Source of the DNA: Haematococcus lacustris
Taxonomy: Eukaryota; Chlorophyta; Chlorophyceae; Chlamydomonadales; Haematococcaceae
NCBI GenBank assembly: GCA_030144725.1
Contig: JASKMD010000017.1
Span: forward strand, 6,505,992 to 6,569,991
Length of the DNA: 64,000 nucleotides
Reading direction: 5' to 3'
Below, piece by piece: positions 1-11,480 of the stretch. The notes beneath the pieces were generated by a model. That model saw only the letters and a program-made list of their open reading frames with translations, was not told where the DNA came from and ran no database searches. The translations under genes were made by a program, and so were the position numbers. Each line of letters begins with the position of its first letter. Position 1 is the first letter of the stretch.

Positions 1-406
1 AGCTCCTAGTAGTAGGGGAATGAGCTGTTGAGGGTCGTGCGGTCGTTTGTGAAGGCAGTGCTGTGCACATACACGTTAGCAGCAACAGGGTCGGGCATCT
101 TGTGACATGAAGCTTAGGGATCTGTGTGCAAGGGTTGTGTGGGAGACGACGAGGTGCATGAAGACTCCTATGTGTAATGTGCCAATGACACTGCCGGGAA
201 GATACCGGCTGTGACCCGCGTCTCGCACGGCTACCAAACCTGTACACCCCGCCTTCGACTTCCCGGCCCTTTGCTCGCCCCAGCTGATGTTAGGTGACAC
301 TGTGCACGCCTGCTCCACGAGTGGATGATTATGCAACCAAGCCAGCCACAGCCCGACAGATAAACACAATAGCCCTGACATGCATGTGAGGGGATGGTGC
401 GCTAAC
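1..406. other. No supported gene
   Basis: I see no coding region, RNA gene or tandem array here. Short open frames on the minus strand lack introns, repeats or recognisable motifs and look like chance frames. The segment ends at the 8-bp flank of the small hAT MITE. Confidence 0.5.
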
Positions 407-503
407 CAGTGATGCGGCTTTATAGAGTTACAAAATCACTTACTTACTTACGCCGTGTGATTACATGCAACTACGTACTATTACGTGTGCTTCTGCATCA
501 CTG
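407..503. mobile_element. 97-bp non-autonomous hAT element (MITE)
   Basis: The segment begins CAGTGATGC and ends GCATCACTG, the same terminal inverted repeat as the large hAT element at 30186-39201. Its subterminal sequence (AGTTACAAA, then ACTTACTTACTTACGC) resembles the right end of that element in reverse complement. The flanking 8-mers GCGCTAAC (399-406) and GCCCTAAG (504-511) agree at six of eight positions, consistent with an aged 8-bp target duplication. There is no coding capacity, so it would need transposase from an autonomous relative. The assignment rests on visible ends; the exact family is inferred. Confidence 0.75.
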
Positions 504-511
504 GCCCTAAG

Positions 512-823
512 TCCTCACTGGGACCCTTTTCAAGGAAGCCATAGCCACATGTACAGGTAGGCTATGTAAACTTTAAGGTTGAGGCCATGACATCATGTGT
601 GTTGACGCTGTTGTTGTGCTGTAGCTGTGCTGATGGCCTGGCCTTACCAGTGCTCTTGCGATCGTGTAGCCCAGGCCACTAAACAAGCATGGGTCGCTGC
701 AAAAAATGTTGGTATGTCTGCCTGGCCTTGCTCATTAGCAACTTGGGTTAGCGTGGCTACTGGCCACATGCTCCATGGCGGCATGCGCATAAAGAGGTGA
801 GCATAACTCTAACATGGTTCACA
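512..823. other. No supported feature
   Basis: I see no gene or repeat structure between the MITE and the outer end of the left Fanzor repeat arm. Confidence 0.5.
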
Positions 824-1050
824 CTACAGGCAAACAAAACTCATTCAACAAGGAACAACATGTCGGCCTGTGGGTAATCTCACTCCGCTACAATCAAATT
901 GAAGCATCCTCGGTCGCACCCTTGATGACTGCAAACCCCAGTCCGGTGGCACTCGTTCAAGGGGCTAATCCCCCTTGACCACTGGGCTCCTCATCAAAAC
1001 TAACAGCATTATGCTTTGTAAGGCTAACAGCCTGCCTGTAAACTACCAGA
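824..1050 (-). ncRNA. Candidate Fanzor guide RNA (fRNA/omegaRNA) region, left copy
   Basis: This non-coding stretch directly follows the Fanzor stop codon (1053-1051) and runs to the element end. Its core at 911-952, read on the minus strand, has GTGCCACCGG followed by TGGGG and AGTCATCAAGGGTGCGACC. The same core follows the other three Fanzor copies (12374-12415, 12739-12780, 18389-18430). In known Fanzor and TnpB systems the guide RNA is made from the 3' end of the gene and the element end, so position and conservation fit. Transcription and folding were not tested; this is inference. Confidence 0.35.
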
Positions 1051-1052
1051 CC

Positions 1053-4000
1053 CTATGCATTGTTGTTGCGGGCCCGGCCATCAATACCTCGGCGGTATTC
1101 TGCAGCCCGGTGCAGCCTCTGCCTGGCCTTGGGCAGCCGGTCATTGACCCGCTTGTAGCCCTGCTGGTACTCCTTGCCTATGGGGGGCAGAGCCTTCAGG
1201 CCCTCATAGCTGCACAGCTCCAGGGGGCGCTGCATGCTCTCCCCAATGCGCTGGAAGTTGAGGCAGGGGTTGGTGTCCCGGTCCAGCCACCTGCCCCATG
1301 AAGGGGCCTGGGGTCGTGGCACTGGGCCAGGTGGAGGCTGGGCAGGGGGCTGGGCAGGGGGAGGGGGAGGGGGTGGGACCTGGGCTGGGGGGAGGGGAGG
1401 GGGGGCCTGGGCAGGGGGAGGGGGGTCCTGGGCAGGGGGAGGGGGGGGGGTCCTGGGCAGGGGCAGGGGGGGTCCTGGGCAGGGGCAGGGGCAGGGGGGC
1501 CCTGGGCAGGCGGGTGCTGAGCTGGGGGAGGGGGAGCGGGGTTGGGCGGCACCTCATGGCACCACTTAAGGCCCCGCACAGCCTTAGAATGCCGCAGGCT
1601 CCATGCTGGGCGCAACAGCCGCTGGTTGACCTGGCCTGCTGGGGGTACCCAGTCTTCGGGCCTAGGCTGGTCATTTGGCAGGTGCAGCTCACAAGGCTGG
1701 CGGGCATGCACAGAGGAGCTGACACGGGTGGTGCGGAACTCATCCACAATCACCAGCCTGTCTGGCCTGGGATCTGCACTGGGCCTGCTGGGCTGCTCCA
1801 CCACCCTGCGAAACCCCTCCCGCACCGCATTGGCCTTCCACCCACCCTGGCTGAAGCGGCCCGCTCCCAGGAACACCGCCACTCCCCTCTCCTGGTGGTA
1901 GTGCTGGCGTGACACCCACTTCATCCCATTCACCACCTGCAGGTCAGGTCAGGTCAGGTCAGGTCAGGTCAGGTCAGGTCAGGTCAGGTCAGGTCAGGTC
2001 AGGTCAGGTCAGGTCAGGTCAGGTCAGGTCAGGTCAGGTCAGGTCAGGTCAGGTCAGGTCAGGTCAGGTCAGGTCAGGTCAGGTCAGGTCAGGTCAGGTC
2101 AGGTCAGGTCAGGTCAGGTCAGGTCAGGTCAGGTCAGGTCAGGTCAGGTCAGGTCAGGTCAGGTCAGGTCAGGTCAGGTCAGGTCAGGTCAGGTCAGGTC
2201 AGGTCAGGTCAGGTCAGGTCAGGTCAGGTCAGGTCAGGTCAGGTCAGGTCAGGTCAGGTCAGGTCAGGTCAGGTCAGGTCAGGTCAGGTCAGGTCAGGTC
2301 AGGTCAGGTCAGGTCAGGTCAGGTCAGGTCAGGTCAGGTCAGGTCAGGTCAGGTCAGGTCAGGTCAGGTCAGGTCAGGTCAGGTCAGGTCAGGTCAGGTC
2401 AGGTCAGGTCAGGTCAGGTCAGGTCAGGTCAGGTCAGGTCAGGTCAGGTCAGGTCAGGTCAGGTCAGGTCAGGTCAGGTCAGGTCAGGTCAGGTCAGGTC
2501 AGGTCAGGTCAGGTCAGGTCAGGTCAGGTCAGGTCAGGTCAGGTCAGGTCAGGTCAGGTCAGGTCAGGTCAGGTCAGGTCAGGTCAGGTCAGGTCAGGTC
2601 AGGTCAGGTCAGGTCAGGTCAGGTCAGGTCAGGTCAGGTCAGGTCAGGTCAGGTCAGGTCAGGTCAGGTCAGGTCAGGTCAGGTCAGGTCAGGTCAGGTC
2701 AGGTCAGGTCAGGTCAGGTCAGGTCAGGTCAGGTCAGGTCAGGTCAGGTCAGGTCAGGTCAGGTCAGGTCAGGTCAGGTCAGGTCAGGTCAGGTCAGGTC
2801 AGGTCAGGTCAGGTCAGGTCAGGTCAGGTCAGGTCAGGTCAGGTCAGGTCAGGTCAGGTCAGGTCAGGTCAGGTCAGGTCAGGTCAGGTCAGGTCAGGTC
2901 AGGTCAGGTCAGGTCAGGTCAGGTCAGGTCAGGTCAGGTCAGGTCAGGTCAGGTCAGGTCAGGTCAGGTCAGGTCAGGTCAGGTCAGGTCAGGTCAGGTC
3001 AGGTCAGGTCAGGTCAGGTCAGGTCAGGTCAGGTCAGGTCAGGTCAGGTCAGGTCAGGTCATACCTTCTTGCAGAAGGCCTCAATGACACGATCCTGGGC
3101 ATGGTGCAGCCCCAAACGTTGCCTGCGCCAGCGTGGCTTGAGGTACTCCTCCCACAGTTCGTCCCAGGTGGCTTTGAGGGCCTGGATGTGGGCCTGGAGG
3201 CTGTCCATGGTTGTGCCAGCTGGGGTGGCAGCTGCCAGCTGCAGCAGCTGTGGCTGGATGGCAGTTGACCAGCGGGCTGTGTCCTGCTTGGCTTTGGTAA
3301 GCCCGCTGTCATGCTTCAGCTGCCCCTTAGTCAGCTCCCACTCCCACTGCCTCACCACCTGACCTGTGACTGGGTCCCGCATTGCATGCGCTGCCTTGAT
3401 GGCCTGTGTAACGCCTGGGTCCACCCCAACTGCTATGTGGGTGGCTGCGCTGAAGTCACTGGTGGCTGTGAGCTCACGCCCTATGCAAGGCGGCTCCACT
3501 GGCTCCTTGACTACCTGGTTGCGCACGAAGTGCACACTGACGCTGACCCCATCGGTCTCTACCCTGCGCGCAAAGTCCCACCCGCTGTTTTGCAGCTGGC
3601 TGTACTGGATGAACTTCTGCCAATGGGGCAGGCTGTCTGCCTCAACCTGGGCCCTTGTGAGGGTGGTCATGCCCAGGTCAGTCAGCACCCCATGCAGCAC
3701 TCTGTCATCAATGACGAAATGCCTGGCCCGCACCCCCACCATGGGGAGCATGGTGAAGGGGCGCGGGCAGGTGCGAGGGAGGTGGCTGTTGCCATGGGGT
3801 TTGGCATGGGGGGCTGTCTGACAGCCCTCTAGGCTGCGGTTCACGAACAAGACATAGCGCACCCTACACTCTATAGGCAGCCTGCCTGCCCCCCCCTTTC
3901 CCTATAGAGTCCTGTCCCTCCCGCCACGTGGCCGGCAGGCCCAGCAGCCTCCTGTGCCTGACTACCTCTTCCTTCCACCAAGGCTGCCGCAGTACGCTGT

Positions 4001-5026
4001 TGGCCGGCAAGCGCCACTTGTGCTTTGGGTCCGGCTGGCTGTAGTCGAGGCGGCCTAGCACTAGCTGGGGGAAGCGCTTCTTCACCTCCCGGCTGAACCC
4101 ACACCCCACCACCCCCATCGCCTTGCCCCACTTGTTGATGAACCGCCCCGGGTGCCGGTAGAACTCCTGGATGCTGGTGATGATGGTGGTGGCGTTGGCG
4201 TTGAGGGAGTTGAGGTCCCCTCGCAGGTGCACCTCATCCAGCTGCTGGAGCATTGCCACCGGCCAAGCGCTGCTGGGCTGCTCAAAAACCGCCACCTCAC
4301 CGGGCAGCAGCCTGATGCCGGGGTGGTGGGGGCCACGCATCATGTGCTCAATCACGCTGGCTTTGGCGAGCAGCTCCATAGCATCTTTGATCTGTGCCAG
4401 CAGCTGTGGGTCCCAGATGTCGAGCTGCACTGGGGGGGGCAGCTGGGCTGGGGCGGCTGCGGTGCGGGGGGAGATGCGTGTGGCAACGCGGGGGTGGGCA
4501 TAGGGAGGGCAGGCTGGGTCAGGTGGGGGAGGGGGGCCTGGGGCTGGACCTGCTGCTGGGAAGTCTTGGGTGGGCTGGGCTGGACTGGGCTGGCCTAGGA
4601 AAGAGGCAAGCAACACTGACAGGCACAGGACTGCTGCCAGGCAGCATTGCTTGCTGCCCATGGTCATGCGCTTGTTAATCTCAGCCACAATGGCGTCGAC
4701 TTGTGCGGGGCTGAGATCAGGCAGGGCTGCCTTCACAAGGCCACGCAGGCCAGCCTTGATGACCTGGCGCCTCTCGGCAATCACTACCTTGGCAGCCCGC
4801 CCCTGCCCCTGCCCCTGGACTTGCTGCCCACTGCCACTGGCGCCTGCAGACACGGGAAAGCACAGCACACGCACGGCAGGACTTGATGCACAAGGTCGCA
4901 ATGTCGCGTGGGGCACACTGCGCCGCGTCGTCAGTTAGCTTCGGGGCCTTTCCTCAAGCTATGCGGCTTACCAGCTGCGGAGGGTGCTGGGGAGACGGGG
5001 CGCTTGCAGTTCCTTTTCGGGGACAT
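1053..5026 (-). CDS. Fanzor-like RNA-guided nuclease (eukaryotic TnpB family), nearly complete copy
   Basis: This gene probably encodes a Fanzor, an RNA-guided DNA endonuclease of the TnpB/OMEGA type. Proposed exons are 5026-4972, 4843-3065, 1936-1553 and 1337-1053. Exon 1 starts at ATG 5026 with a basic, NLS-like stretch (SPKRNCKRP). Family landmarks in order are GWDFARRVETDGVSVSVHF, the RuvC-I motif AVGVDPG, the basic YLKPRWRRQR helix, VDEFRTT (the region that in Fanzors carries an alternative catalytic Glu), RGLKWCHE, and RuvC-III DRDTNPCLNF. The first zinc-finger CxxC pair is replaced by Ser/Val. The frame breaks once at a G8 run (3889-3896); one fewer G would keep it open, so this is a sequencing error, a polymorphism or a lesion. 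A hydrophobic stretch near 4610-4665 ends CCTAG and may be an unrecognised intron. Introns 2 and 3 are C-rich on the sense strand. The family call is strong; activity is unknown. Confidence 0.82.
1338..1552 (-). other. C-rich third intron of the left Fanzor gene
   Basis: On the minus strand the donor is GAG|GTGCCG and the acceptor is CTGCCCAG|CCT. Both are phase 0, so CHE joins to the frame leading to WGRWLDRDTN. If it were translated instead, it would give a long Pro-rich tract in the wrong frame. The sense strand is almost wholly C-rich. Confidence 0.55.
1941..3060 (-). repeat. (CCTGA)n satellite that fills a Fanzor intron
   Basis: This is 224 uninterrupted copies of AGGTC on the plus strand, which is CCTGA on the gene's sense strand. 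The enclosing intron (1937-3064) reads GTAT, then 224 copies of GACCT, then GCAG, so only four bases at each end are not satellite. The flanking exons are AAG|GTAT and GCAG|GTGGTG in phase 0. Each unit contains CTGAC, which matches the eukaryotic branch-point consensus. No substitutions are visible in the array, implying recent expansion or homogenisation. Confidence 0.95.
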
Positions 5027-5150
5027 CACATGGACTGAGCAACACCATCGGAGCGGAGTGGCTGTGTTAGGGGGTGCATCAAGTCATCGTCCAACCGGAG
5101 CGGGCCGGCAACCGGAGGAATGAGGTGCAGCGGAAGTGAGATCCATTACA

Positions 5151-6118
5151 TCTCCATGAGGTGCAGCGGATGCTCCCAAGTCAGACCATGTACACGTGTG
5201 GCCCTTCCCAACTAACAACTCATGCAAGGCCTTATATGGCACGATTCTGTGGCCATCACTGATGCCATGCCTCGCTCCCTGGCCACCCACCAGGCCCTGC
5301 CAGCGCTGTCGCTGTGACTGTGCCAGCGCTGTCGCTGTGACTGTGCCAGCGCTGTCGCTGTGACTGTGCCAGCGCTGTCGCTGTGACATCCACCTGCAGA
5401 CATCCTGCAGACATCCAGACATGCACCTGGTGCCGTGACCCTCCCACCTCCCCTGCCAACCTTTCACACTACAGCCTGAGGTGTGCAGGGCACTGGTGGT
5501 TCTAGTCTACTACGTCCACAACAGTGTCCTTGAGGCTGCGGGTGTGTGACTACCCAGTTTGGCATGACAGACATGCACTAATGGAAGCTGACACCACCCA
5601 TGACAGGGCACACATTTTTTGCTGCTGCCGCTGCTGCTGCTGTTGGGCCTTGGGTGGGCGGTCTCACATACTCCCTCCCCCTTGTATGGCAGCCTCACCT
5701 GCTCTTGCTAGCAGCCCAGCTGCAGTGGACGCCACGTGGCCACCCCAATGTGCCGTATGTTCAACGCTGCATTGCAGTCAACCCACCTGTCTGCCTGCTG
5801 TGCTGGACTGGCCTTTGCAGCCTTGCCCTTGCCTCTGCCCTTGGAGGGTTGGGTGGGCTAGATGGGTGTGCTTCTTATGCCTGATTGTAGGGGGAGTAGG
5901 TCTCCACATTCCAGTTGCCCCTGAACCAAGGACTGCAAGGACTGCACGATTCTGTACGTGGTGTTGAACGAGTTGGGTTTGGCTATTCAAGGACTGAACG
6001 TGAGGTTGAGGACAGGGCACCTCAACCAGTACTCAACCAGGACTCAGCTGGACTCTCAGCAGGAGGTCACGGCCGTCAAGCAGGTTATCATGGGCTGGGA
6101 ATGTGGAAACTAAGTGAT
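5151..6118. other. Spacer between the two Fanzor arms
   Basis: This is the unique centre of the inverted pair, lying between the divergent 5' ends of the two genes, so any promoters for both would lie here or in the arm tips. It contains a 23-bp tandem repeat (5301-5390) and no recognisable coding region. Open frames in it have no family features. Confidence 0.55.
5301..5390. repeat. 23-bp tandem repeat, four copies
   Basis: Almost four identical head-to-tail copies of a 23-bp unit beginning CAGCGCTGTCGCTGTGACTG lie in the spacer between the divergent Fanzor genes. Nothing in it suggests coding function. Confidence 0.85.
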
Positions 6119-6835
6119 ATGTGTAATGGATCTCACTTCCGCCTCATTCCGGTTGCCGCCACTCCGGTTGGATGGCGACCTGATGCACCACCCAGCACGG
6201 CCACTGCGCTTCGATGGTGTTGCTCAGTCCATGTGATGTCCCCGAAAAGGAACTGCAAGCGCCCCGTCTCCCCAGCACCCTCCGCAGCTGGTAAGCCGCA
6301 TAGCTTGAGGAAAGGCCCCGAAGCTAACTGACGACGCGGCGCAGTGTGCCCCACGCGACATTGCGACCTTGTGCATCAAGTCCTGCCGTGCGTGTGCTGT
6401 GCTTTCCCGTGTCTGCAGGCGCCAGTGGCAGTGGGCAGCAAGTCCAGGGGCAGGGGCAGGGGCAGGCTGCCAAGGTAGTGATTGCCGAGAGGCGCCAGGT
6501 CATCAAGGCTGGCCTGCGTGGCCTTGTGAAGGCAGCCCTGCCTGATCTCAGCCCCGCACAAGTCGACGCCATTGTGGCTGAGATTAACAAGCGCATGACC
6601 ATGGGCAGCAAGCAATGCTGCCTGGCAGCAGTCCTGTGCCTGTCAGTGTTGCTTGCCTCTTTCCTAGGCCAGCCCAGTCCAGCCCAGCCCACCCAAGACT
6701 TCCCAGCAGCAGGTCCAGCCCCAGGCCCCCCTCCCCCACCTGACCCAGCCTGCCCTCCCTATGCCCACCCCCGCGTTGCCACACGCACCTCCCCCCGCAC
6801 AGCAGTTGCCCCAGCCGCTCCAGATCACGTCCCGT

Positions 6836-9800
6836 ACCTGACCTGACCTGACCTGACCTGACCTGACCTGACCTGACCTGACCTGACCTGACCTGACCTG
6901 ACCTGACCTGACCTGACCTGACCTGACCTGACCTGACCTGACCTGACCTGACCTGACCTGACCTGACCTGACCTGACCTGACCTGACCTGACTTGACCTG
7001 ACCTGACCTGACGTGACCTGACCTGACCTGACCTGACCTGACCTGACCTGACCTGACCTGACCTGACCTGACCTGACCTGACCTGACCTGACCTGACCTG
7101 ACCTGACCTGACCTGACCTGACCTGACCTGACCTGACCTGACCTGACCTGACCTGACCTGACCTGACCTGACCTGACCTGACCTGACCTGACCTGACCTG
7201 ACCTGACCTGACCTGACCTGACCTGACCTGACCTGACCTGACCTGACCTGACCTGACCTGACCTGACCTGACCTGACCTGACCTGACCTGACCTGACCTG
7301 ACCTGACCTGACCTGACCTGACCTGACCTGACCTGACCTGACCTGACCTGACCTGACCTGACCTGACCTGACCTGACCTGACCTGACCTGACCTGACCTG
7401 ACCTGACCTGACCTGACCTGACCTGACCTGACCTGACCTGACCTGACCTGACCTGACCTGACCTGACCTGACCTGACCTGACCTGACCTGACCTGACCTG
7501 ACCTGACCTGACCTGACCTGACCTGACCTGACCTGACCTGACCTGACCTGACCTGACCTGACCTGACCTGACCTGACCTGACCTGACCTGACCTGACCTG
7601 ACCTGACCTGACCTGACCTGACCTGACCTGACCTGACCTGACCTGACCTGACCTGACCTGACCTGACCTGACCTGACCTGACCTGACCTGACCTGACCTG
7701 ACCTGACCTGACCTGACCTGACCTGACCTGACCTGACCTGACCTGACCTGACCTGACCTGACCTGACCTGACCTGACCTGACCTGACCTGACCTGACCTG
7801 ACCTGACCTGACCTGACCTGACCTGACCTGACCTGACCTGACCTGACCTGACCTGACCTGACCTGACCTGACCTGACCTGACCTGACCTGACCTGACCTG
7901 ACCTGACCTGACCTGACCTGACCTGACCTGACCTGACCTGACCTGACCTGACCTGACCTGACCTGACCTGACCTGACCTGACCTGACCTGACCTGACCTG
8001 ACCTGACCTGACCTGACCTGACCTGACCTGACCTGACCTGACCTGACCTGACCTGACCTGACCTGACCTGACCTGACCTGACCTGACCTGACCTGACCTG
8101 ACCTGACCTGACCTGACCTGACCTGACCTGACCTGACCTGACCTGACCTGACCTGACCTGACCTGACCTGACCTGACCTGACCTGACCTGACCTGACCTG
8201 ACCTGACCTGACCTGACCTGACCTGACCTGACCTGACCTGACCTGACCTGACCTGACCTGACCTGACCTGACCTGACCTGACCTGACCTGACCTGACCTG
8301 ACCTGACCTGACCTGACCTGACCTGACCTGACCTGACCTGACCTGACCTGACCTGACCTGACCTGACCTGACCTGACCTGACCTGACCTGACCTGACCTG
8401 ACCTGACCTGACCTGACCTGACCTGACCTGACCTGACCTGACCTGACCTGACCTGACCTGACCTGACCTGACCTGACCTGACCTGACCTGACCTGACCTG
8501 ACCTGACCTGACCTGACCTGACCTGACCTGACCTGACCTGACCTGACCTGACCTGACCTGACCTGACCTGACCTGACCTGACCTGACCTGACCTGACCTG
8601 ACCTGACCTGACCTGACCTGACCTGACCTGACCTGACCTGACCTGACCTGACCTGACCTGACCTGACCTGACCTGACCTGACCTGACCTGACCTGACCTG
8701 ACCTGACCTGACCTGACCTGACCTGACCTGACCTGACCTGACCTGACCTGACCTGACCTGACCTGACCTGACCTGACCTGACCTGACCTGACCTGACCTG
8801 ACCTGACCTGACCTGACCTGACCTGACNNNNNNNNNNNNNNNNNNNNNNNNNNNNNNNNNNNNNNNNNNNNNNNNNNNNNNNNNNNNNNNNNNNNNNNNN
8901 NNNNNNNNNNNNNNNNNNNNNNNNNNNNNNNNNNNNNNNNNNNNNNNNNNNNNNNNNNNNNNNNNNNNNNNNNNNNNNNNNNNNNNNNNNNNNNNNNNNN
9001 NNNNNNNNNNNNNNNNNNNNNNNNNNNNNNNNNNNNNNNNNNNNNNNNNNNNNNNNNNNNNNNNNNNNNNNNNNNNNNNNNNNNNNNNNNNNNNNNNNNN
9101 NNNNNNNNNNNNNNNNNNNNNNNNNNNNNNNNNNNNNNNNNNNNNNNNNNNNNNNNNNNNNNNNNNNNNNNNNNNNNNNNNNNNNNNNNNNNNNNNNNNN
9201 NNNNNNNNNNNNNNNNNNNNNNNNNNNNNNNNNNNNNNNNNNNNNNNNNNNNNNNNNNNNNNNNNNNNNNNNNNNNNNNNNNNNNNNNNNNNNNNNNNNN
9301 NNNNNNNNNNNNNNNNNNNNNNNNNNNCTGACCTGACCTGACCTGACCTGACCTGACCTGACCTGACCTGACCTGACCTGACCTGACCTGACCTGACCTG
9401 ACCTGACCTGACCTGACCTGACCTGACCTGACCTGACCTGACCTGACCTGACCTGACCTGACCTGACCTGACCTGACCTGACCTGACCTGACCTGACCTG
9501 ACCTGACCTGACCTGACCTGACCTGACCTGACCTGACCTGACCTGACCTGACCTGACCTGACCTGACCTGACCTGACCTGACCTGACCTGACCTGACCTG
9601 ACCTGACCTGACCTGACCTGACCTGACCTGACCTGACCTGACCTGACCTGACCTGACCTGACCTGACCTGACCTGACCTGACCTGACCTGACCTGACCTG
9701 ACCTGACCTGACCTGACCTGACCTGACCTGACCTGACCTGACCTGACCTGACCTGACCTGACCTGACCTGACCTGACCTGACCTGACCTGACCTGACCTG

Positions 9801-11480
9801 ACCTGACCTGACCTGACCTGACCTGACCTGACCTGACCTGACCTGACCTGACCTGACCTGACCTGACCTGACCTGACCTGACCTGACCTGACCTGACCTG
9901 ACCTGACCTGACCTGACCTGACCTGACCTGACCTGACCTGACCTGACCTGACCTGACCTGACCTGACCTGACCTGACCTGACCTGACCTGACCTGACCTG
10001 ACCTGACCTGACCTGACCTGACCTGACCTGACCTGACCTGACCTGACCTGACCTGACCTGACCTGACCTGACCTGACCTGACCTGACCTGACCTGACCTG
10101 ACCTGACCTGACCTGACCTGACCTGACCTGACCTGACCTGACCTGACCTGACCTGACCTGACCTGACCTGACCTGACCTGACCTGACCTGACCTGACCTG
10201 ACCTGACCTGACCTGACCTGACCTGACCTGACCTGACCTGACCTGACCTGACCTGACCTGACCTGACCTGACCTGACCTGACCTGACCTGACCTGACCTG
10301 ACCTGACCTGACCTGACCTGACCTGACCTGACCTGACCTGACCTGACCTGACCTGACCTGACCTGACCTGACCTGACCTGACCTGACCTGACCTGACCTG
10401 ACCTGACCTGACCTGACCTGACCTGACCTGACCTGACCTGACCTGACCTGACCTGACCTGACCTGACCTGACCTGACCTGACCTGACCTGACCTGACCTG
10501 ACCTGACCTGACCTGACCTGACCTGACCTGACCTGACCTGACCTGACCTGACCTGACCTGACCTGACCTGACCTGACCTGACCTGACCTGACCTGACCTG
10601 ACCTGACCTGACCTGACCTGACCTGACCTGACCTGACCTGACCTGACCTGACCTGACCTGACCTGACCTGACCTGACCTGACCTGACCTGACCTGACCTG
10701 ACCTGACCTGACCTGACCTGACCTGACCTGACCTGACCTGACCTGACCTGACCTGACCTGACCTGACCTGACCTGACCTGACCTGACCTGACCTGACCTG
10801 ACCTGACCTGACCTGACCTGACCTGACCTGACCTGACCTGACCTGACCTGACCTGACCTGACCTGACCTGACCTGACCTGACCTGACCTGACCTGACCTG
10901 ACCTGACCTGACCTGACCTGACCTGACCTGACCTGACCTGACCTGACCTGACCTGACCTGACCTGACCTGACCTGACCTGACCTGACCTGACCTGACCTG
11001 ACCTGACCTGACCTGACCTGACCTGACCTGACCTGACCTGACCTGACCTGACCTGACCTGACCTGACCTGACCTGACCTGACCTGACCTGACCTGACCTG
11101 ACCTGACCTGACCTGACCTGACCTGACCTGACCTGACCTGACCTGACCTGACCTGACCTGACCTGACCTGACCTGACCTGACCTGACCTGACCTGACCTG
11201 ACCTGACCTGACCTGACCTGACCTGACCTGACCTGACCTGACCTGACCTGACCTGACCTGACCTGACCTGACCTGACCTGACCTGACCTGACCTGACCTG
11301 ACCTGACCTGACCTGACCTGACCTGACCTGACCTGACCTGACCTGACCTGACCTGACCTGACCTGACCTGACCTGACCTGACCTGACCTGACCTGACCTG
11401 ACCTGACCTGACCTGACCTGACCTGACCTGACCTGACCTGACCTGACCTGACCTGACCTGACCTGACCTGACCTGACCTG
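6836..11480 (+). repeat. (CCTGA)n satellite, about 4.6 kb including a gap
   Basis: Pure CCTGA pentamers run from 6836 to 11480, interrupted by the N run and by single substitutions at about 6991-6993 and 7011-7013. On the right it ends at the intron acceptor GCAG of the Fanzor gene; on the left it abuts a deletion breakpoint. It is the same satellite as in the left Fanzor intron and in hAT intron 5. The true length is unknown because of the gap. Confidence 0.95.
8828..9327. other. Assembly gap, exactly 500 N
   Basis: Exactly 500 N characters lie inside the (CCTGA)n array, the usual size of an arbitrary scaffold gap. The inverted arrangement of the two Fanzor arms depends on correct joining across this gap only for the right copy's 3' half. 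Confidence 0.97.

Larger units (their letters stand above)
824..5150 (-). mobile_element. Left arm of the inverted Fanzor element pair
   Basis: Read as reverse complement, this segment matches 6119-12509 at both ends. The outer boundary lies at CTGTAG (824-829) and the inner boundary near AGATCCATTACA at about 5150. It contains the more complete Fanzor gene, its satellite intron and the conserved 3' non-coding segment. The two arms point away from each other around a 1-kb spacer. No convincing terminal inverted repeat or target duplication of its own was seen, which is not unusual for TnpB-like cargo. Confidence 0.7.

Noticed and set aside
1196..1569. Pro-rich or Gly-rich proteins over the C-rich Fanzor segment
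   Set aside because: The segment is better explained as a C-rich phase-0 intron (1338-1552) that restores the frame to the RuvC-III exon.
1909..3087. Long open frame of SGQVR pentapeptide repeats (also on 6664-11511 and 35113-37182)
   Set aside because: A 5-bp repeat without stops is open in several frames on either strand. The arrays lie in introns bounded by GT and AG, and splice phase excludes translation.
4908..5123. Conserved ORF MGHTAPRRQLASGPFLKLCG present in both Fanzor arms
   Set aside because: It is antisense to the Fanzor first exon and intron 1; conservation reflects the inverted duplication of the arms.
1941..11480. AGGTCA arrays as nuclear-receptor half-sites
   Set aside because: Nuclear receptors of that type are animal proteins; the match follows from the pentamer and has no support in an algal genome.
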